From assembly GCA_963778675.1 (NCBI GenBank), contig CAVZVI010000010.1:248001-312000 (forward strand): a stretch of 64,000 nt of DNA, written 5' to 3'. A program made the translations under genes and the position numbers. Below the pieces are notes generated by a model. That model searched no databases. It saw only the letters and a list, made by a program, of their open reading frames with translations, and had not been told where the DNA came from. Every line of letters starts with the position of its first letter. The stretch's first letter is position 1. Shown here piece after piece: positions 52,092-60,204 of this stretch. This DNA comes from CAWCDJ01 sp963778675 (GTDB taxonomy: Bacteria > Acidobacteriota > Terriglobia > Bryobacterales > Bryobacteraceae).

Positions 52092-53418
52092 AGTGGTTGT
52101 TGATCCTGACCCCTTGTCCGATGTAGTTCGTCCGCAATTCGGTGGCCTCGAGCGCGAGGATCACATTCGGGGCCAGGCGGTAGAAGAAATTGCCGCCGAA
52201 AAGCAGGTTCTTGCCGATGCGGCCGACGGTCAACTGGCGGTTGTTATCGTCCTGCTGGCCGGTGAAGAGGTGAAAATCGAGGCGCGGCACGGTATGAATG
52301 GTGAACTGGCCCCATCCTCCGACGCTTTCGACCGCCCGGCCGTATTCACCATAGATCGAATAACCCTGCTGGAAGCCATTGCCGAGGGGCGCCACGTTCT
52401 GCCCGTCGTAGAACGCTCCAGTGAACTCCACTCTGCCCCAGGGGTTGAGGAACCAGTCCACCGAGAAGAGGCTGGAGGGGATCGACAGGCCCCCGGCGTG
52501 GGTCCGGCTCACGTGAAAGCCGGATGCGATCTCGATGCGGCGGTCGTCGTCGAAATTGTGGAAGAATTCGTAGCGCCCTTCGAGGGCCGGACGGGCCGGC
52601 TCCAGGGGGCCTGTGAATCCGCTTCCTGGATAGGGGTTTTGTTCCCGAGTCTGAAGGACGCCCATCTGCGCGCGCAGGCCGGTGGAGGAGCCGAACCGGA
52701 AGTCCTGTTCAAAGCGGGCTTGCGGCAGCCATAACCAGAGGTTGCCCGCGCCGGTAAGCGGGGAGACTCCGACCTGGGCGAGCGAAGTGGGCTCCCTGGG
52801 GTTAAAGATCGGCTTCTCCAGCCCGACCATGACATTGCGGGTCTTCCAAGCGATCTCGATCGAGGCGGTGCGCAGCCGCATGGGCTGACTGGTGGCGCTG
52901 CCGAAGAAATCCATGTAAGCGGAGCCGTGGACAGACCCTCCCCACACGGTGACCGGGCCGCGGAAATCGAGGCCGATGACGGTCTGGCGCAAAGTCGCTC
53001 CGGCGTGCCCGGCGCCCGGATTGGAGGCGACGACCGGGTAATCGGAACCTCCGGACTGGTGCGAATCCAGGAATGTATTGAACAGCGCCATGCCGGTGAG
53101 GCGCACGGGAAACTTCTGCGAAGCTTCGACCTTGCTCTGCGCCAGTTCGGCGGTACGCCGCTCCTGGATCTCCAGCCGCTGGTCCATGGTGGCCGGGGGC
53201 GAACCCTCGGGGACCCCCGCAGGAGTGTCCGCAGGGGCGGTCTTGCCATCCAGCCTGGCGCGCAGTTCGCTCACTTGGGCAGTGAGGGCGCGGTTCTCCT
53301 GTTCGAGGCGGTCCAGCCGGGCCAGGATTCCAGCGAGATCGGGCGGGGTCTGCGCCGCGAGCGCCACCGGCAGGGCAAGCGCCGCGCACACGGTGAACCA
53401 GCTACAGAGTCGTGCCAT
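52063..53418 (-). CDS. Outer-membrane porin-like beta-barrel protein with N-terminal coiled coil
   Basis: This 451-residue protein has signal peptide MARLCSWFTVCAALALPVALAA and then a coiled coil (ILARLDRLEQENRALTAQVSELRARL). A barrel with alternating strands (QMGVLQTREQ, GRYEFFHNFDDDRRIEIASGFHVS, EYGRAVESVGGWGQFTIHTVPRLDFHLF cut into shorter strands) ends in a terminal Phe (ALAYLF). The coiled coil could contact peptidoglycan or form a trimer. It sits between a receiver protein and a cupredoxin. Substrate unknown. Confidence 0.8.
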   Translation of the reverse strand: MARLCSWFTVCAALALPVALAAQTPPDLAGILARLDRLEQENRALTAQVSELRARLDGKTAPADTPAGVPEGSPPATMDQRLEIQERRTAELAQSKVEASQKFPVRLTGMALFNTFLDSHQSGGSDYPVVASNPGAGHAGATLRQTVIGLDFRGPVTVWGGSVHGSAYMDFFGSATSQPMRLRTASIEIAWKTRNVMVGLEKPIFNPREPTSLAQVGVSPLTGAGNLWLWLPQARFEQDFRFGSSTGLRAQMGVLQTREQNPYPGSGFTGPLEPARPALEGRYEFFHNFDDDRRIEIASGFHVSRTHAGGLSIPSSLFSVDWFLNPWGRVEFTGAFYDGQNVAPLGNGFQQGYSIYGEYGRAVESVGGWGQFTIHTVPRLDFHLFTGQQDDNNRQLTVGRIGKNLLFGGNFFYRLAPNVILALEATELRTNYIGQGVRINNHYDLALAYLF

Positions 53419-53788
53419 CCAGAATATGCTCCAGTTGCCGCCGCACCTGGGCGGGCGAATACGGTTTGGGGAAGAAGGCGTTCACGCCCAGCCCGGCCAT
53501 GCGTTCCGGGGTGGCGGGGTCGGTATCGCCGCTGACGACGATGATAGGGGTCGCGCAGATCCTGTGGTCCTCGCGAATCAGGCGGATCAGCTCGAAGCCG
53601 TCCATGGAGGGCATGTTGAGATCGGTAACAACGGCTTCGATGGGAGGTCCTCCGCAGGAAAGGATTCGCAGGGCTTCGCGGGCGGACAGGGCGGTGAGCA
53701 CGGAGACGCCGGGGATCGCGGACAGCGCGATCTCGAGGGTAGCCGCTGCATTCTCGGAATCCTCGACGATCAGAACGGCCCGAGGCAT
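53402..53788 (-). CDS. Single-domain response regulator (CheY-like)
   Basis: This is a receiver of about 128 residues with the acidic pair E9-D10, phosphoacceptor D56 (VVTDLNMPS), Thr/Ser switch position at VVSGD and Lys in FFPKPYS. There is no output domain, so it works by protein contacts or phospho-relay, perhaps with the histidine kinase in the same operon. An ATG at 53788 with GAGAGA upstream is preferred over a TTG at 53806. The end overlaps the porin gene by 17 bases. Confidence 0.9.
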   Translation of the reverse strand: MPRAVLIVEDSENAAATLEIALSAIPGVSVLTALSAREALRILSCGGPPIEAVVTDLNMPSMDGFELIRLIREDHRICATPIIVVSGDTDPATPERMAGLGVNAFFPKPYSPAQVRRQLEHILDGTTL

Positions 53789-53839
53789 CAGGTTATTCTC
53801 TCTCAACCGGCGGGCGCCGGCATGCCCATCCTGTTAAAT

Positions 53840-54514
53840 TTACGGCCTGAACCGGTAGCCCACGCCATGCACGGTAAGGAAGTGACGGGGAGTGTTGGGG
53901 TCGGGTTCCAGCTTCTGGCGCAATTTCACAACATGGGCGTCCACGGTGCGGGTATTGGGAAAGAACTCGTAGCCCCAGACGGAGTTCAGGATCATGTCGC
54001 GGGTGAGCGGCCGTTCGGGGTTTTGCAGGAAATAGCAGAGCAGGTTGTACTCGGCCGGGGTGAACTTCAACTCCGCGCCCTTCCTACTGACGATGCGCCG
54101 CTCGAAATCCACTTCCGCATCGCCGAAGTGGACCACCTTGTGGGAATCGGGGGAGGCGCGGCGAAGCACGGCGCGGATGCGGGCCATCAGCTCGCGCGAG
54201 CCGAAGGGCTTAACCATGTAATCGTCCGCGCCGATTTCAAGGAGGAGCACCTTATCGACCTCGTCGCTCAGCGCGCTCAATACGATGATCGGGGTCTTCA
54301 ACTGGGCGGCGCGCAACTGCTTGCAGATTTCGGTGCCGCTCATGCCGGGCAGCCGTAGATCGACCAGCACGAGATCCGGCTTGGCGGTGACGGCCTTTTC
54401 GAAGCCGGCCCGTCCGTCGCCCTCCAGCACCGCGCGAAAACCGTCCTGCTCCAGCATGAGCCCGATGGTATCGCGCAGGCTTTCGTCGTCATCGATCACG
54501 AGAACCGTCTGCAT
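53840..54514 (-). CDS. OmpR/PhoB-family response regulator
   Basis: This 224-residue regulator has a receiver with D8-D9 and D52 (LVLVDLRLPG), K in YMVKPFGSREL, and a winged-helix DNA-binding domain (LKFTPAEYNLLCYFLQNPERPLTR cut by a loop, TVDAHVVKLRQKLE, FLTVHGVGYRF). It is the likely transcription output for the nearby kinase, although 51 bases separate it from the CheY-like gene. A TACAAT box lies 13 bases before its ATG. Confidence 0.94.
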   Translation of the reverse strand: MQTVLVIDDDESLRDTIGLMLEQDGFRAVLEGDGRAGFEKAVTAKPDLVLVDLRLPGMSGTEICKQLRAAQLKTPIIVLSALSDEVDKVLLLEIGADDYMVKPFGSRELMARIRAVLRRASPDSHKVVHFGDAEVDFERRIVSRKGAELKFTPAEYNLLCYFLQNPERPLTRDMILNSVWGYEFFPNTRTVDAHVVKLRQKLEPDPNTPRHFLTVHGVGYRFRP

Positions 54515-54527
54515 CGGTGTTCCCCCG

Positions 54528-54533
54528 ATTGTA
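54528..54533 (-). promoter_or_regulatory. Putative -10 box (TACAAT) of the OmpR-family regulator gene
   Basis: It ends 13 bases before the ATG at 54514 and follows a GC-rich stretch without a clear -35. Confidence 0.45.
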
Positions 54534-54569
54534 GCGAAACCCGCGGGGCGCTTCCCGACGCGCGGCGAT

Positions 54570-54899
54570 CTAGCGGACCGTATGGCTTCGCTCGCGAATC
54601 GTGGCGCCTACCGACTGTCCCAGGACCTCGGCCCCGGGGGTGACCTTTCCGGTAACCGTGACGTGTGAGCCGCGCGAGGGCACGCCGCTTCGGGAGATCA
54701 CGTAGATCTTGCCGGTATTGTCCTCGACCTGGTATCCCCCCGTGCCGAGCAGACCGACCGAGTTGACCACCGTGCCGCTGACGCGAACCGTCTGGTTGCG
54801 ATAACGCGAGGGGTCTGCGTTGATACGGCCGATTTTCACGGTACCGCAAGCCGATAGGAAGAGTGCGGCCGCGGCCAGGCAGGTCCTTTTCTTATCCAT
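54570..54899 (-). CDS. Small OB-fold-like lipoprotein
   Basis: This is a 109-residue protein with a lipoprotein signal (LAAAALFLSACG; Cys after LSA). The mature part looks like a small OB-type barrel (RYRNQTVRVSGTVVNSVGLLGTGGYQVED, SRGSHVTVTGKV). It is probably anchored in the periplasmic membrane leaflet and may bind nucleotide, sugar or protein. No partner is evident. It is divergent from the Rieske gene across an 80-base gap. Confidence 0.8.
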   Translation of the reverse strand: MDKKRTCLAAAALFLSACGTVKIGRINADPSRYRNQTVRVSGTVVNSVGLLGTGGYQVEDNTGKIYVISRSGVPSRGSHVTVTGKVTPGAEVLGQSVGATIRERSHTVR

Positions 54900-54979
54900 C
54901 GATGCCTCTGCATTGCGGGACGCGGCGGCCAGGCTTACGGGTTTCAGCCTTAAGCGGACCTTAATGCGAAACTAGGAGT

Positions 54980-55285
54980 ATGCCGCTCCTCAGGGTCGCC
55001 CGGCTGTCCGCCCTCCCTCCCGATTCGGTTATGGAGGTGATGGTGGGCGAACAGCCTTATGCCATCTGCAACGTGGGCGGGGCCGTGCGCGCGCTGAGCG
55101 GCGTGTGCCTGCACCGCGGGGGTCCGCTGGGGCAGGGGCAAATCCATGACGGCCGCGTAGTCTGCCCGTATCATCTCTGGGAGTTCGACTGCGCCACGGG
55201 CGAATACGACTACGATCCGGCCATGCGCGTCCCGATCTTCGAAGTAAAGATCGAAGGGGACGATATCCTGATCGAGGTTCCGTAA
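54980..55285 (+). CDS. Rieske [2Fe-2S] ferredoxin-like protein
   Basis: This is a 101-residue soluble protein with both cluster motifs: C43-L-H45 and C62-P-Y-H65 (CLHRGGPLG, CPYHLWEFD). Such small proteins carry electrons to dioxygenases or act like NirD. No oxygenase is adjacent. It ends one base before the mutM start, so the two are co-transcribed. Confidence 0.93.
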   Translation: MPLLRVARLSALPPDSVMEVMVGEQPYAICNVGGAVRALSGVCLHRGGPLGQGQIHDGRVVCPYHLWEFDCATGEYDYDPAMRVPIFEVKIEGDDILIEVP

Positions 55286-55286
55286 C

Positions 55287-56081
55287 GTGCCGGAACTGCC
55301 CGAGGTCGAGACGGTAACGCGCTCGATTGCGCCGCTGGTGGGCCGGCGAATCGTGAGCGCCGAATTCCGCTGCCTCCGCGTGCTCCGCGGCGGCGATCCG
55401 GATGAAATGGCGGCGCGCCTGGCGGGCCGGCGCATCGCGGGGATCAAGCGGTATGGCAAGTTTATCCTGGCGTCGATCGAAGGCGGCGGATACCTGGTCG
55501 TGCATCTGGGAATGACGGGCCGGCTGCTGCTGGGCGGGGCGCCCGGGAAGCATACGCACGCGATCCTGACGCTCGACCGCGGGCTGCTGCTCTACGACGA
55601 CAGCCGGCAGTTCGGCCGGCTGCAGTTCAGCGAGCAGTTTCCGGAGCGGATCGCGCGACTCGGGCCGGAGCCGCTCGAAGTCAGCTTTCCCGATTTCGCG
55701 CGCGCCCTGAAACGCCGCAAGACCAGAGTCAAATCGCTGCTGCTGAACCAGGATTTTCTTCGCGGGATCGGCAACATTTATGCCGATGAAGCGCTGTTCC
55801 GGGCCGGAATTCACCCGCTGGCGCTGGCCTGCCGTCTGCGCGGCGATCGCCCGCGGCGCCTGTACGATGCCATCGTCGCGGTGCTGAGCGAAGCGATCGC
55901 GGCGGGAGGTTCGTCGATTTCGGACTATGTGGACGCCGAGGGCCGCAAGGGATTCTTCCAGATCCACCACCGGGTTTACCAGCGGGAGGGGGAACCGTGC
56001 CTCAATTGCGGGAGGGCCATCCGGAGGGTCCTGGTGGCCCAGCGGTCGTCGCATTTCTGTCCGAACTGCCAGAAACGTTAG
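55287..56081 (+). CDS. mutM: Formamidopyrimidine-DNA glycosylase
   Basis: It excises 8-oxoguanine and formamidopyrimidines from DNA and nicks the backbone. The 264-residue protein starts with PELPEVE (catalytic N-terminal Pro after Met removal, then Glu). It has the VVHLGMTGRLLL stretch, the helix-two-turn-helix (LLNQDFLRGIGNIYADEALF) and the C-terminal zinc finger CLNCGR...FCPNCQ. The start is a GTG directly after the Rieske gene. Confidence 0.96.
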   Translation: MPELPEVETVTRSIAPLVGRRIVSAEFRCLRVLRGGDPDEMAARLAGRRIAGIKRYGKFILASIEGGGYLVVHLGMTGRLLLGGAPGKHTHAILTLDRGLLLYDDSRQFGRLQFSEQFPERIARLGPEPLEVSFPDFARALKRRKTRVKSLLLNQDFLRGIGNIYADEALFRAGIHPLALACRLRGDRPRRLYDAIVAVLSEAIAAGGSSISDYVDAEGRKGFFQIHHRVYQREGEPCLNCGRAIRRVLVAQRSSHFCPNCQKR

Positions 56082-56112
56082 ACTGGATACTGTTGAAACC
56101 GAACCGGATCGG

Positions 56113-56125
56113 GTAACGTCGTTAC
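56113..56125 (+). promoter_or_regulatory. Perfect inverted repeat, possible operator
   Basis: GTAACG-T-CGTTAC is a 13-base palindrome with 6-base arms in the 159-base gap between mutM and the outer-membrane protein gene. It has no T-tract, so it is not an intrinsic terminator. Confidence 0.35.
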
Positions 56126-56240
56126 AGGTACAAAGGCCCCTTTTGATTGCGCCATACCGGAAGGCAGGGCGCGAGGATGTTGTAGGTTAGGTTCCACATG
56201 CTTTCGTAAATTTGTTTGCGACAACGAGGAGATTTCTGAC

Positions 56241-56870
56241 GTGACACGCATCAGCCGATACCTTCCACTGCTTGCCCTTCCGTTCTTTGGCATTCAGTTT
56301 GCCCACGCGCAGAGTGGGTTCGACGTTAATCTCGGATTCGGTACATACCACGCCAAGTCAACCGGAACCTCGATCGATACTTTCGGAGACGGCACGCTGT
56401 ATCCGACCCCGTCGCTCGGTGGATTCTTTCTCGGATTCGGCGGCAACCTGATGCTCTGGCAAAAGCTGGGAGTGGGGTTCGAAGCCAACTTGCAGCCTAA
56501 CAAGCCGGATTACGCCGGATTGCAGGCTCGCACGACGTTCTGGGATGTCAACGGCATTTACCAGCCGGTTACGACCAAGCGCGCCTCCCTGCAGTTAGTG
56601 GGCGGAATCGGCGGGGCGAATATGAAGTTTTACTACAGCTCCCAGTATTGCGACCAGTTCGCGGGGTGCTCCAGCTCTAACCAGTATCTGGAGAGTTCCA
56701 ACCACTTCCAGGTGCACGGTGGAGTAGGTGTGCAGTTGTACCTGACGGACCACGTCTTCATCCGGCCGCAGTTCGACGTTCACTACGTGCGTAACTTCTA
56801 CCAGTTCGGCAGCAACTTCGTCCCGGGCGCCACGGTGTGGGTGGGATATAGCTTCGGAGACCGGCCGTAG
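56241..56870 (+). CDS. Small outer-membrane beta-barrel protein
   Basis: This 209-residue protein has a signal peptide (LPLLALPFFGIQFAHAQ) and then about eight amphipathic strands (FDVNLGFGTYHAK, GFFLGFGGNLML, GVGVQLYLTDHVFIRPQFDVHYV, ATVWVGYSF), matching OmpW/OmpA-barrel-like proteins. The start is a GTG at 56241 with GAGGAG about 10 bases upstream. The role is unknown; probably structural or a small porin. The 159 bases before it hold only the palindrome. Confidence 0.82.
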   Translation: MTRISRYLPLLALPFFGIQFAHAQSGFDVNLGFGTYHAKSTGTSIDTFGDGTLYPTPSLGGFFLGFGGNLMLWQKLGVGFEANLQPNKPDYAGLQARTTFWDVNGIYQPVTTKRASLQLVGGIGGANMKFYYSSQYCDQFAGCSSSNQYLESSNHFQVHGGVGVQLYLTDHVFIRPQFDVHYVRNFYQFGSNFVPGATVWVGYSFGDRP

Positions 56871-56895
56871 AACCGAGGGCCCGCCTCGCTGACCG

Positions 56896-57651
56896 TTACT
56901 CCTGAACGGCGGGGGCGGGCTCTCCGGTCAAGTCTTCAAGAGACGCTGGAGGGTTGTAGTACAGGATGCGCTGGCAGCTCTCGCAGCCCATGATCTCGCT
57001 GCCCTTCTTCAGATCCTGGAAAAACTGCAGCCGCATGGCCATATTGCACGCGCTGCAGCGGCCGTCCACGGCTTCCGCCACGCCGATGCCGCGACGCGCT
57101 TTGCGCACTCTCTCGTAGCGCTGGTACGTGGCCGGCGTGACTCCCTTCACGATTTCGGCGCGCTCGGCTTTGAGGCCGGCTGCGGCCTTTTCGTCGACGG
57201 CGGTGCGCTCCCGCGCCTGCTGCTTTTCGGCCTCCACCTGCGTCTTTTCGGCTTTCAGCGCCGCTTCGGCGACCTTGACGTTCTTATCGAGCGGCTCGGA
57301 TTCGCCCATCAACTCGAGAATGCGGTCTTCAGCCTTGCGGATTTCCTTCTGACAGAAATCGATCTCGTTCTGAAAAGCCCGATACTGGTCATTGGTTTTG
57401 GCCTGCAGCATCTGATCTTTCAGCTTGGAGATCTTCTGTTCCTGGACTTGAATATCGCCTTCGCACTTCCTGCGCTCTTTCTGGTTGGCGGACAGCGCGG
57501 CGCGGTCGGCCTCCAGTTTGCGCTCGTGCGACCCGAGCTTTTTCTCAATTTCCCGGATGTGGATAGGGAGCGAAGAAATCTCGCGGGTGAGTTCCGCAAG
57601 ACGAAGATCAATCTCCTGCAGGCGGATCACCAGTTTCAGGTCGGGGAGCAT
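56896..57651 (-). CDS. Coiled-coil C4 zinc-ribbon protein (DUF164/zf-RING_7)
   Basis: This 251-residue protein has a long antiparallel coiled coil (~1-185, heptads such as IREIEKKLGSHERKLEADRAAL) and a C-terminal zinc ribbon with CSACN and CESCQ. Members (e.g. Chlamydia CdsZ, Helicobacter HP0958) act as chaperones or RNA-binding adaptors for secretion and flagella; the general role is unsettled. Its 5' end overlaps the murJ 3' end by 44 bases, an unusually long overlap. Confidence 0.92.
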   Translation of the reverse strand: MLPDLKLVIRLQEIDLRLAELTREISSLPIHIREIEKKLGSHERKLEADRAALSANQKERRKCEGDIQVQEQKISKLKDQMLQAKTNDQYRAFQNEIDFCQKEIRKAEDRILELMGESEPLDKNVKVAEAALKAEKTQVEAEKQQARERTAVDEKAAAGLKAERAEIVKGVTPATYQRYERVRKARRGIGVAEAVDGRCSACNMAMRLQFFQDLKKGSEIMGCESCQRILYYNPPASLEDLTGEPAPAVQE

Positions 57652-59269
57652 TCCTAATCGCAGTGTAACATGCAGTCCGGACGGCCTCTAGTTCGGGTAC
57701 GCGAAGCGCGGATGCCGCCGCGTAGAAGACCGCGACCCCGGCGGGGATCGCAAAGGCCACATCGGCCAACTGGGAGAGCTTTCCCGAGCCCAGCGCCAGG
57801 TGTACGCCCCGGCTGACGGCCCAGCAGGCGGCTCCCATGACAGCCGAGGCCGCCGAGATCTTCAGCGCGCTGGCAGCCAGGCGCCGTCCGTGCAGGCCGC
57901 GGACCCTCGCCTTCAGGAGCCAGAAGAGCGCCGCGCCTCCGGCAAGCGCCACGGCCGAGGTCGAAAGAGCCAGGCCGGCGTGCCCCATGCCGGCGCGCTT
58001 TACCAGGGCAACGGCTAGTCCCAGGTTCAACGCAATGGATGCCAGGCTCACGAGCATGGGGGTACGGGCGTCGCCGAGCGCGTAGAAAGCGGGCGCGAGC
58101 ACCTTGATCACCGAGTATCCGGCCAGGCCGGCGCTGTACCAGGTCAGTGCGATCGCGGTCTGGTGCGTATCGAAGGCCTGAAACTTTCCCCACTGGTAGA
58201 TGGCCCCGATCATGCTTTCCCCCAGAACGGCCAGGCCGACCGAGGAAGGAATGGTCAAGAGCAGGACGACCCCCAGGGAGCGCGCCAGCGCCGCGCGATA
58301 GTCGTCCATTCGTGCGGCTACGGCGCTGCGCGAGATCGCGGGCAGCGTTGCGGAAGCGATCGCTACGCCGAACAACCCCAGCGGCAGTTGCATGAACCGG
58401 AATGCGTAGCCGAGCCAGCTCACCGGTCCGTTGATGACATGGCCGGCGGCATCGGTGATCCCGGACGCCAGGTTGGTGTTCACGATGATGTTGATTTGGA
58501 CCGCGGCGTTTCCCAAAATCGCCGGAATCATGAGCCGCGAGATCCTGCGCAGGCCGGGGTGGTGCAGATCGAGACGCGGCTGAAAGGCGAAGCCCTCCCG
58601 GTAAAGGCTGGGCGCCTGCCACAGAAGTTGAAACAGGCCGCCCGCCAGAACGCCGAACGCCATGCAGACGATCAACCCCTGGTCGAACGCGCGGCCCACT
58701 GTGAACCCCGCGGCGAGGCCCACCGCCACCGACCCGATATTGAAGAATACCGAGGCGAGGGCCGGCACTCCGTAGCGGTCGCACGCATTCAGCAGGCCCA
58801 TCGCCTGCGCTGCCAGGGTGACCAGCAGCAGGAACGGGAACATGATGCGGGTGAGCAGCACCGCAAGTTCGAACTTCCCCGGGATCTTCTCATAGCCGGG
58901 CGCGATCAGCCGCACCAGGTGCGGGCTCAAGACGATTCCCGCGAGGCACACCGCCCCGACCACCAGGATCAGTGCCGTGGCCACCACATTCGACAGCTCT
59001 CTTGCCTCGCGTTTTCCTTTCCCTGCCAGGTATTCGGTGAAGATCGGGATGAAGGCCGACGACAGGGCCCCTTCGGCGAAGAGATTGCGCGTGAGGTTGG
59101 GGATGCGCATGCCCAGAAGGAATGCGTCATAAGCCGCCCCTGCGCCGAACAGCCGCGCCATCACCATCTCGCGGATGACGCCGGTAATCCGGCTCAGCGC
59201 CACCGCGGCCGAGACCGTGCCCGCGGAGCGGAAGAAACCGTGCTGTTCCCGCCGGCTGGTTTCTTCCAC
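57608..59269 (-). CDS. murJ: Lipid II flippase
   Basis: It moves the peptidoglycan precursor lipid II to the outer face of the inner membrane. The 553-residue protein has ~14 membrane segments and the family sequences SRITGVIREMVMARLFGAG, LFAEGALSSAFIPIFTEYL and FNIGSVAVG. The N-terminal Arg-rich part and charged groove residues are kept. It is a second peptidoglycan factor in the window besides the SEDS-PBP fusion, but 47 kb away and not in that operon. Confidence 0.95.
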   Translation of the reverse strand: MEETSRREQHGFFRSAGTVSAAVALSRITGVIREMVMARLFGAGAAYDAFLLGMRIPNLTRNLFAEGALSSAFIPIFTEYLAGKGKREARELSNVVATALILVVGAVCLAGIVLSPHLVRLIAPGYEKIPGKFELAVLLTRIMFPFLLLVTLAAQAMGLLNACDRYGVPALASVFFNIGSVAVGLAAGFTVGRAFDQGLIVCMAFGVLAGGLFQLLWQAPSLYREGFAFQPRLDLHHPGLRRISRLMIPAILGNAAVQINIIVNTNLASGITDAAGHVINGPVSWLGYAFRFMQLPLGLFGVAIASATLPAISRSAVAARMDDYRAALARSLGVVLLLTIPSSVGLAVLGESMIGAIYQWGKFQAFDTHQTAIALTWYSAGLAGYSVIKVLAPAFYALGDARTPMLVSLASIALNLGLAVALVKRAGMGHAGLALSTSAVALAGGAALFWLLKARVRGLHGRRLAASALKISAASAVMGAACWAVSRGVHLALGSGKLSQLADVAFAIPAGVAVFYAAASALRVPELEAVRTACYTAIRNAPRPETGDPPAGD

Positions 59270-59270
59270 G

Positions 59271-60200
59271 CTAATCGACGCGCCGGACTTCCACCTGGCG
59301 GTAGATCTCCTGGGTCTGCTCGAGAGTGGCGAAGTTCATGCCCGGGAGGCGGGCCGAGGCGGTGCCTGCCGATACGCCCCAGCGCAGCGCGTCGGCGGCA
59401 TTGGACTTGCGACACATGGCCCAGACGTAGCCGGCGGTGAGCGCGTCGCCGGCGCCGATAGGGCAGACGGCATCGATGCGGGGCGGCAGGGCCTCGAACA
59501 GGCCGTCGGCAAAGGCGCCCACGGCGCCGCGGCTGCCTAGCGACAACACCACCGACTCCGCACCCATCGTGCGGATGCGTTCCGCGGCTTCCAGGTAGTG
59601 GTTGCGCGTGAGCAGGGTGCGGCCCAGCAGACGCTCCGCCTCCTGCTGATTCGGAGTCACCACGGTGGGGCACGCCTCGATTCCTTCGCGCAGTTCCTCG
59701 CCGCCGGCGTGGAGCAGGGTCCTCACTTTCTTGGAGCGGGCGAGTGCGATGAGCTTGCCGTAAAAAGACGGCGGAGCACCCGGCGGCAGGCTGCCGCAAA
59801 CCATCAGCCAGGCAGCCGAATTGAGGGTGCCGCGGATCACCCGCTCGACGCGCGCCAGTTCGGTCTTCGACAGAGCAGGCCCGGCTTCATTCAGGTTCAC
59901 GGTGAGGCCGTGCTTATCCGTGATCGTAAGATTGGAGCGGATTTCATTCTGGATCGGCACCACGGAGATGTCGTAGCCGCAGCCGCTCAGGTGGGATTCC
60001 AGGCGCTTGCCGGAATCGCCGCCCGACGTGAGCACGGCCAAGGTCCGGCCGCCGAAGGAGCTGATTACGCTCGAAGCATTGATTCCGCGGCCGCCCGCCG
60101 ATTCCCGGCTGGACTTGATGTAGGCGCGGTCTTCAAACGCGAGCCGGTCAACGCCGATGATCCGGTCGATCGCCGGATTAATCGTGATAGTGACAATCAA
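59271..60200 (-). CDS. PfkB-family sugar kinase (1-phosphofructokinase/tagatose-6-phosphate kinase-like)
   Basis: This 309-residue kinase has the N-terminal sugar-binding motif GGRGINASSVI (GGKGxN in FruK/LacC) and the C-terminal catalytic motif PIGAGDALTAG with the base Asp. VTPNQQEAERLLG is also typical. It phosphorylates a phosphosugar with ATP; the precise substrate cannot be told from sequence. It starts 4 bases after the methyltransferase stop and ends one base before the murJ start. Confidence 0.92.
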   Translation of the reverse strand: MIVTITINPAIDRIIGVDRLAFEDRAYIKSSRESAGGRGINASSVISSFGGRTLAVLTSGGDSGKRLESHLSGCGYDISVVPIQNEIRSNLTITDKHGLTVNLNEAGPALSKTELARVERVIRGTLNSAAWLMVCGSLPPGAPPSFYGKLIALARSKKVRTLLHAGGEELREGIEACPTVVTPNQQEAERLLGRTLLTRNHYLEAAERIRTMGAESVVLSLGSRGAVGAFADGLFEALPPRIDAVCPIGAGDALTAGYVWAMCRKSNAADALRWGVSAGTASARLPGMNFATLEQTQEIYRQVEVRRVD

Positions 60201-60204
60201 GTCT

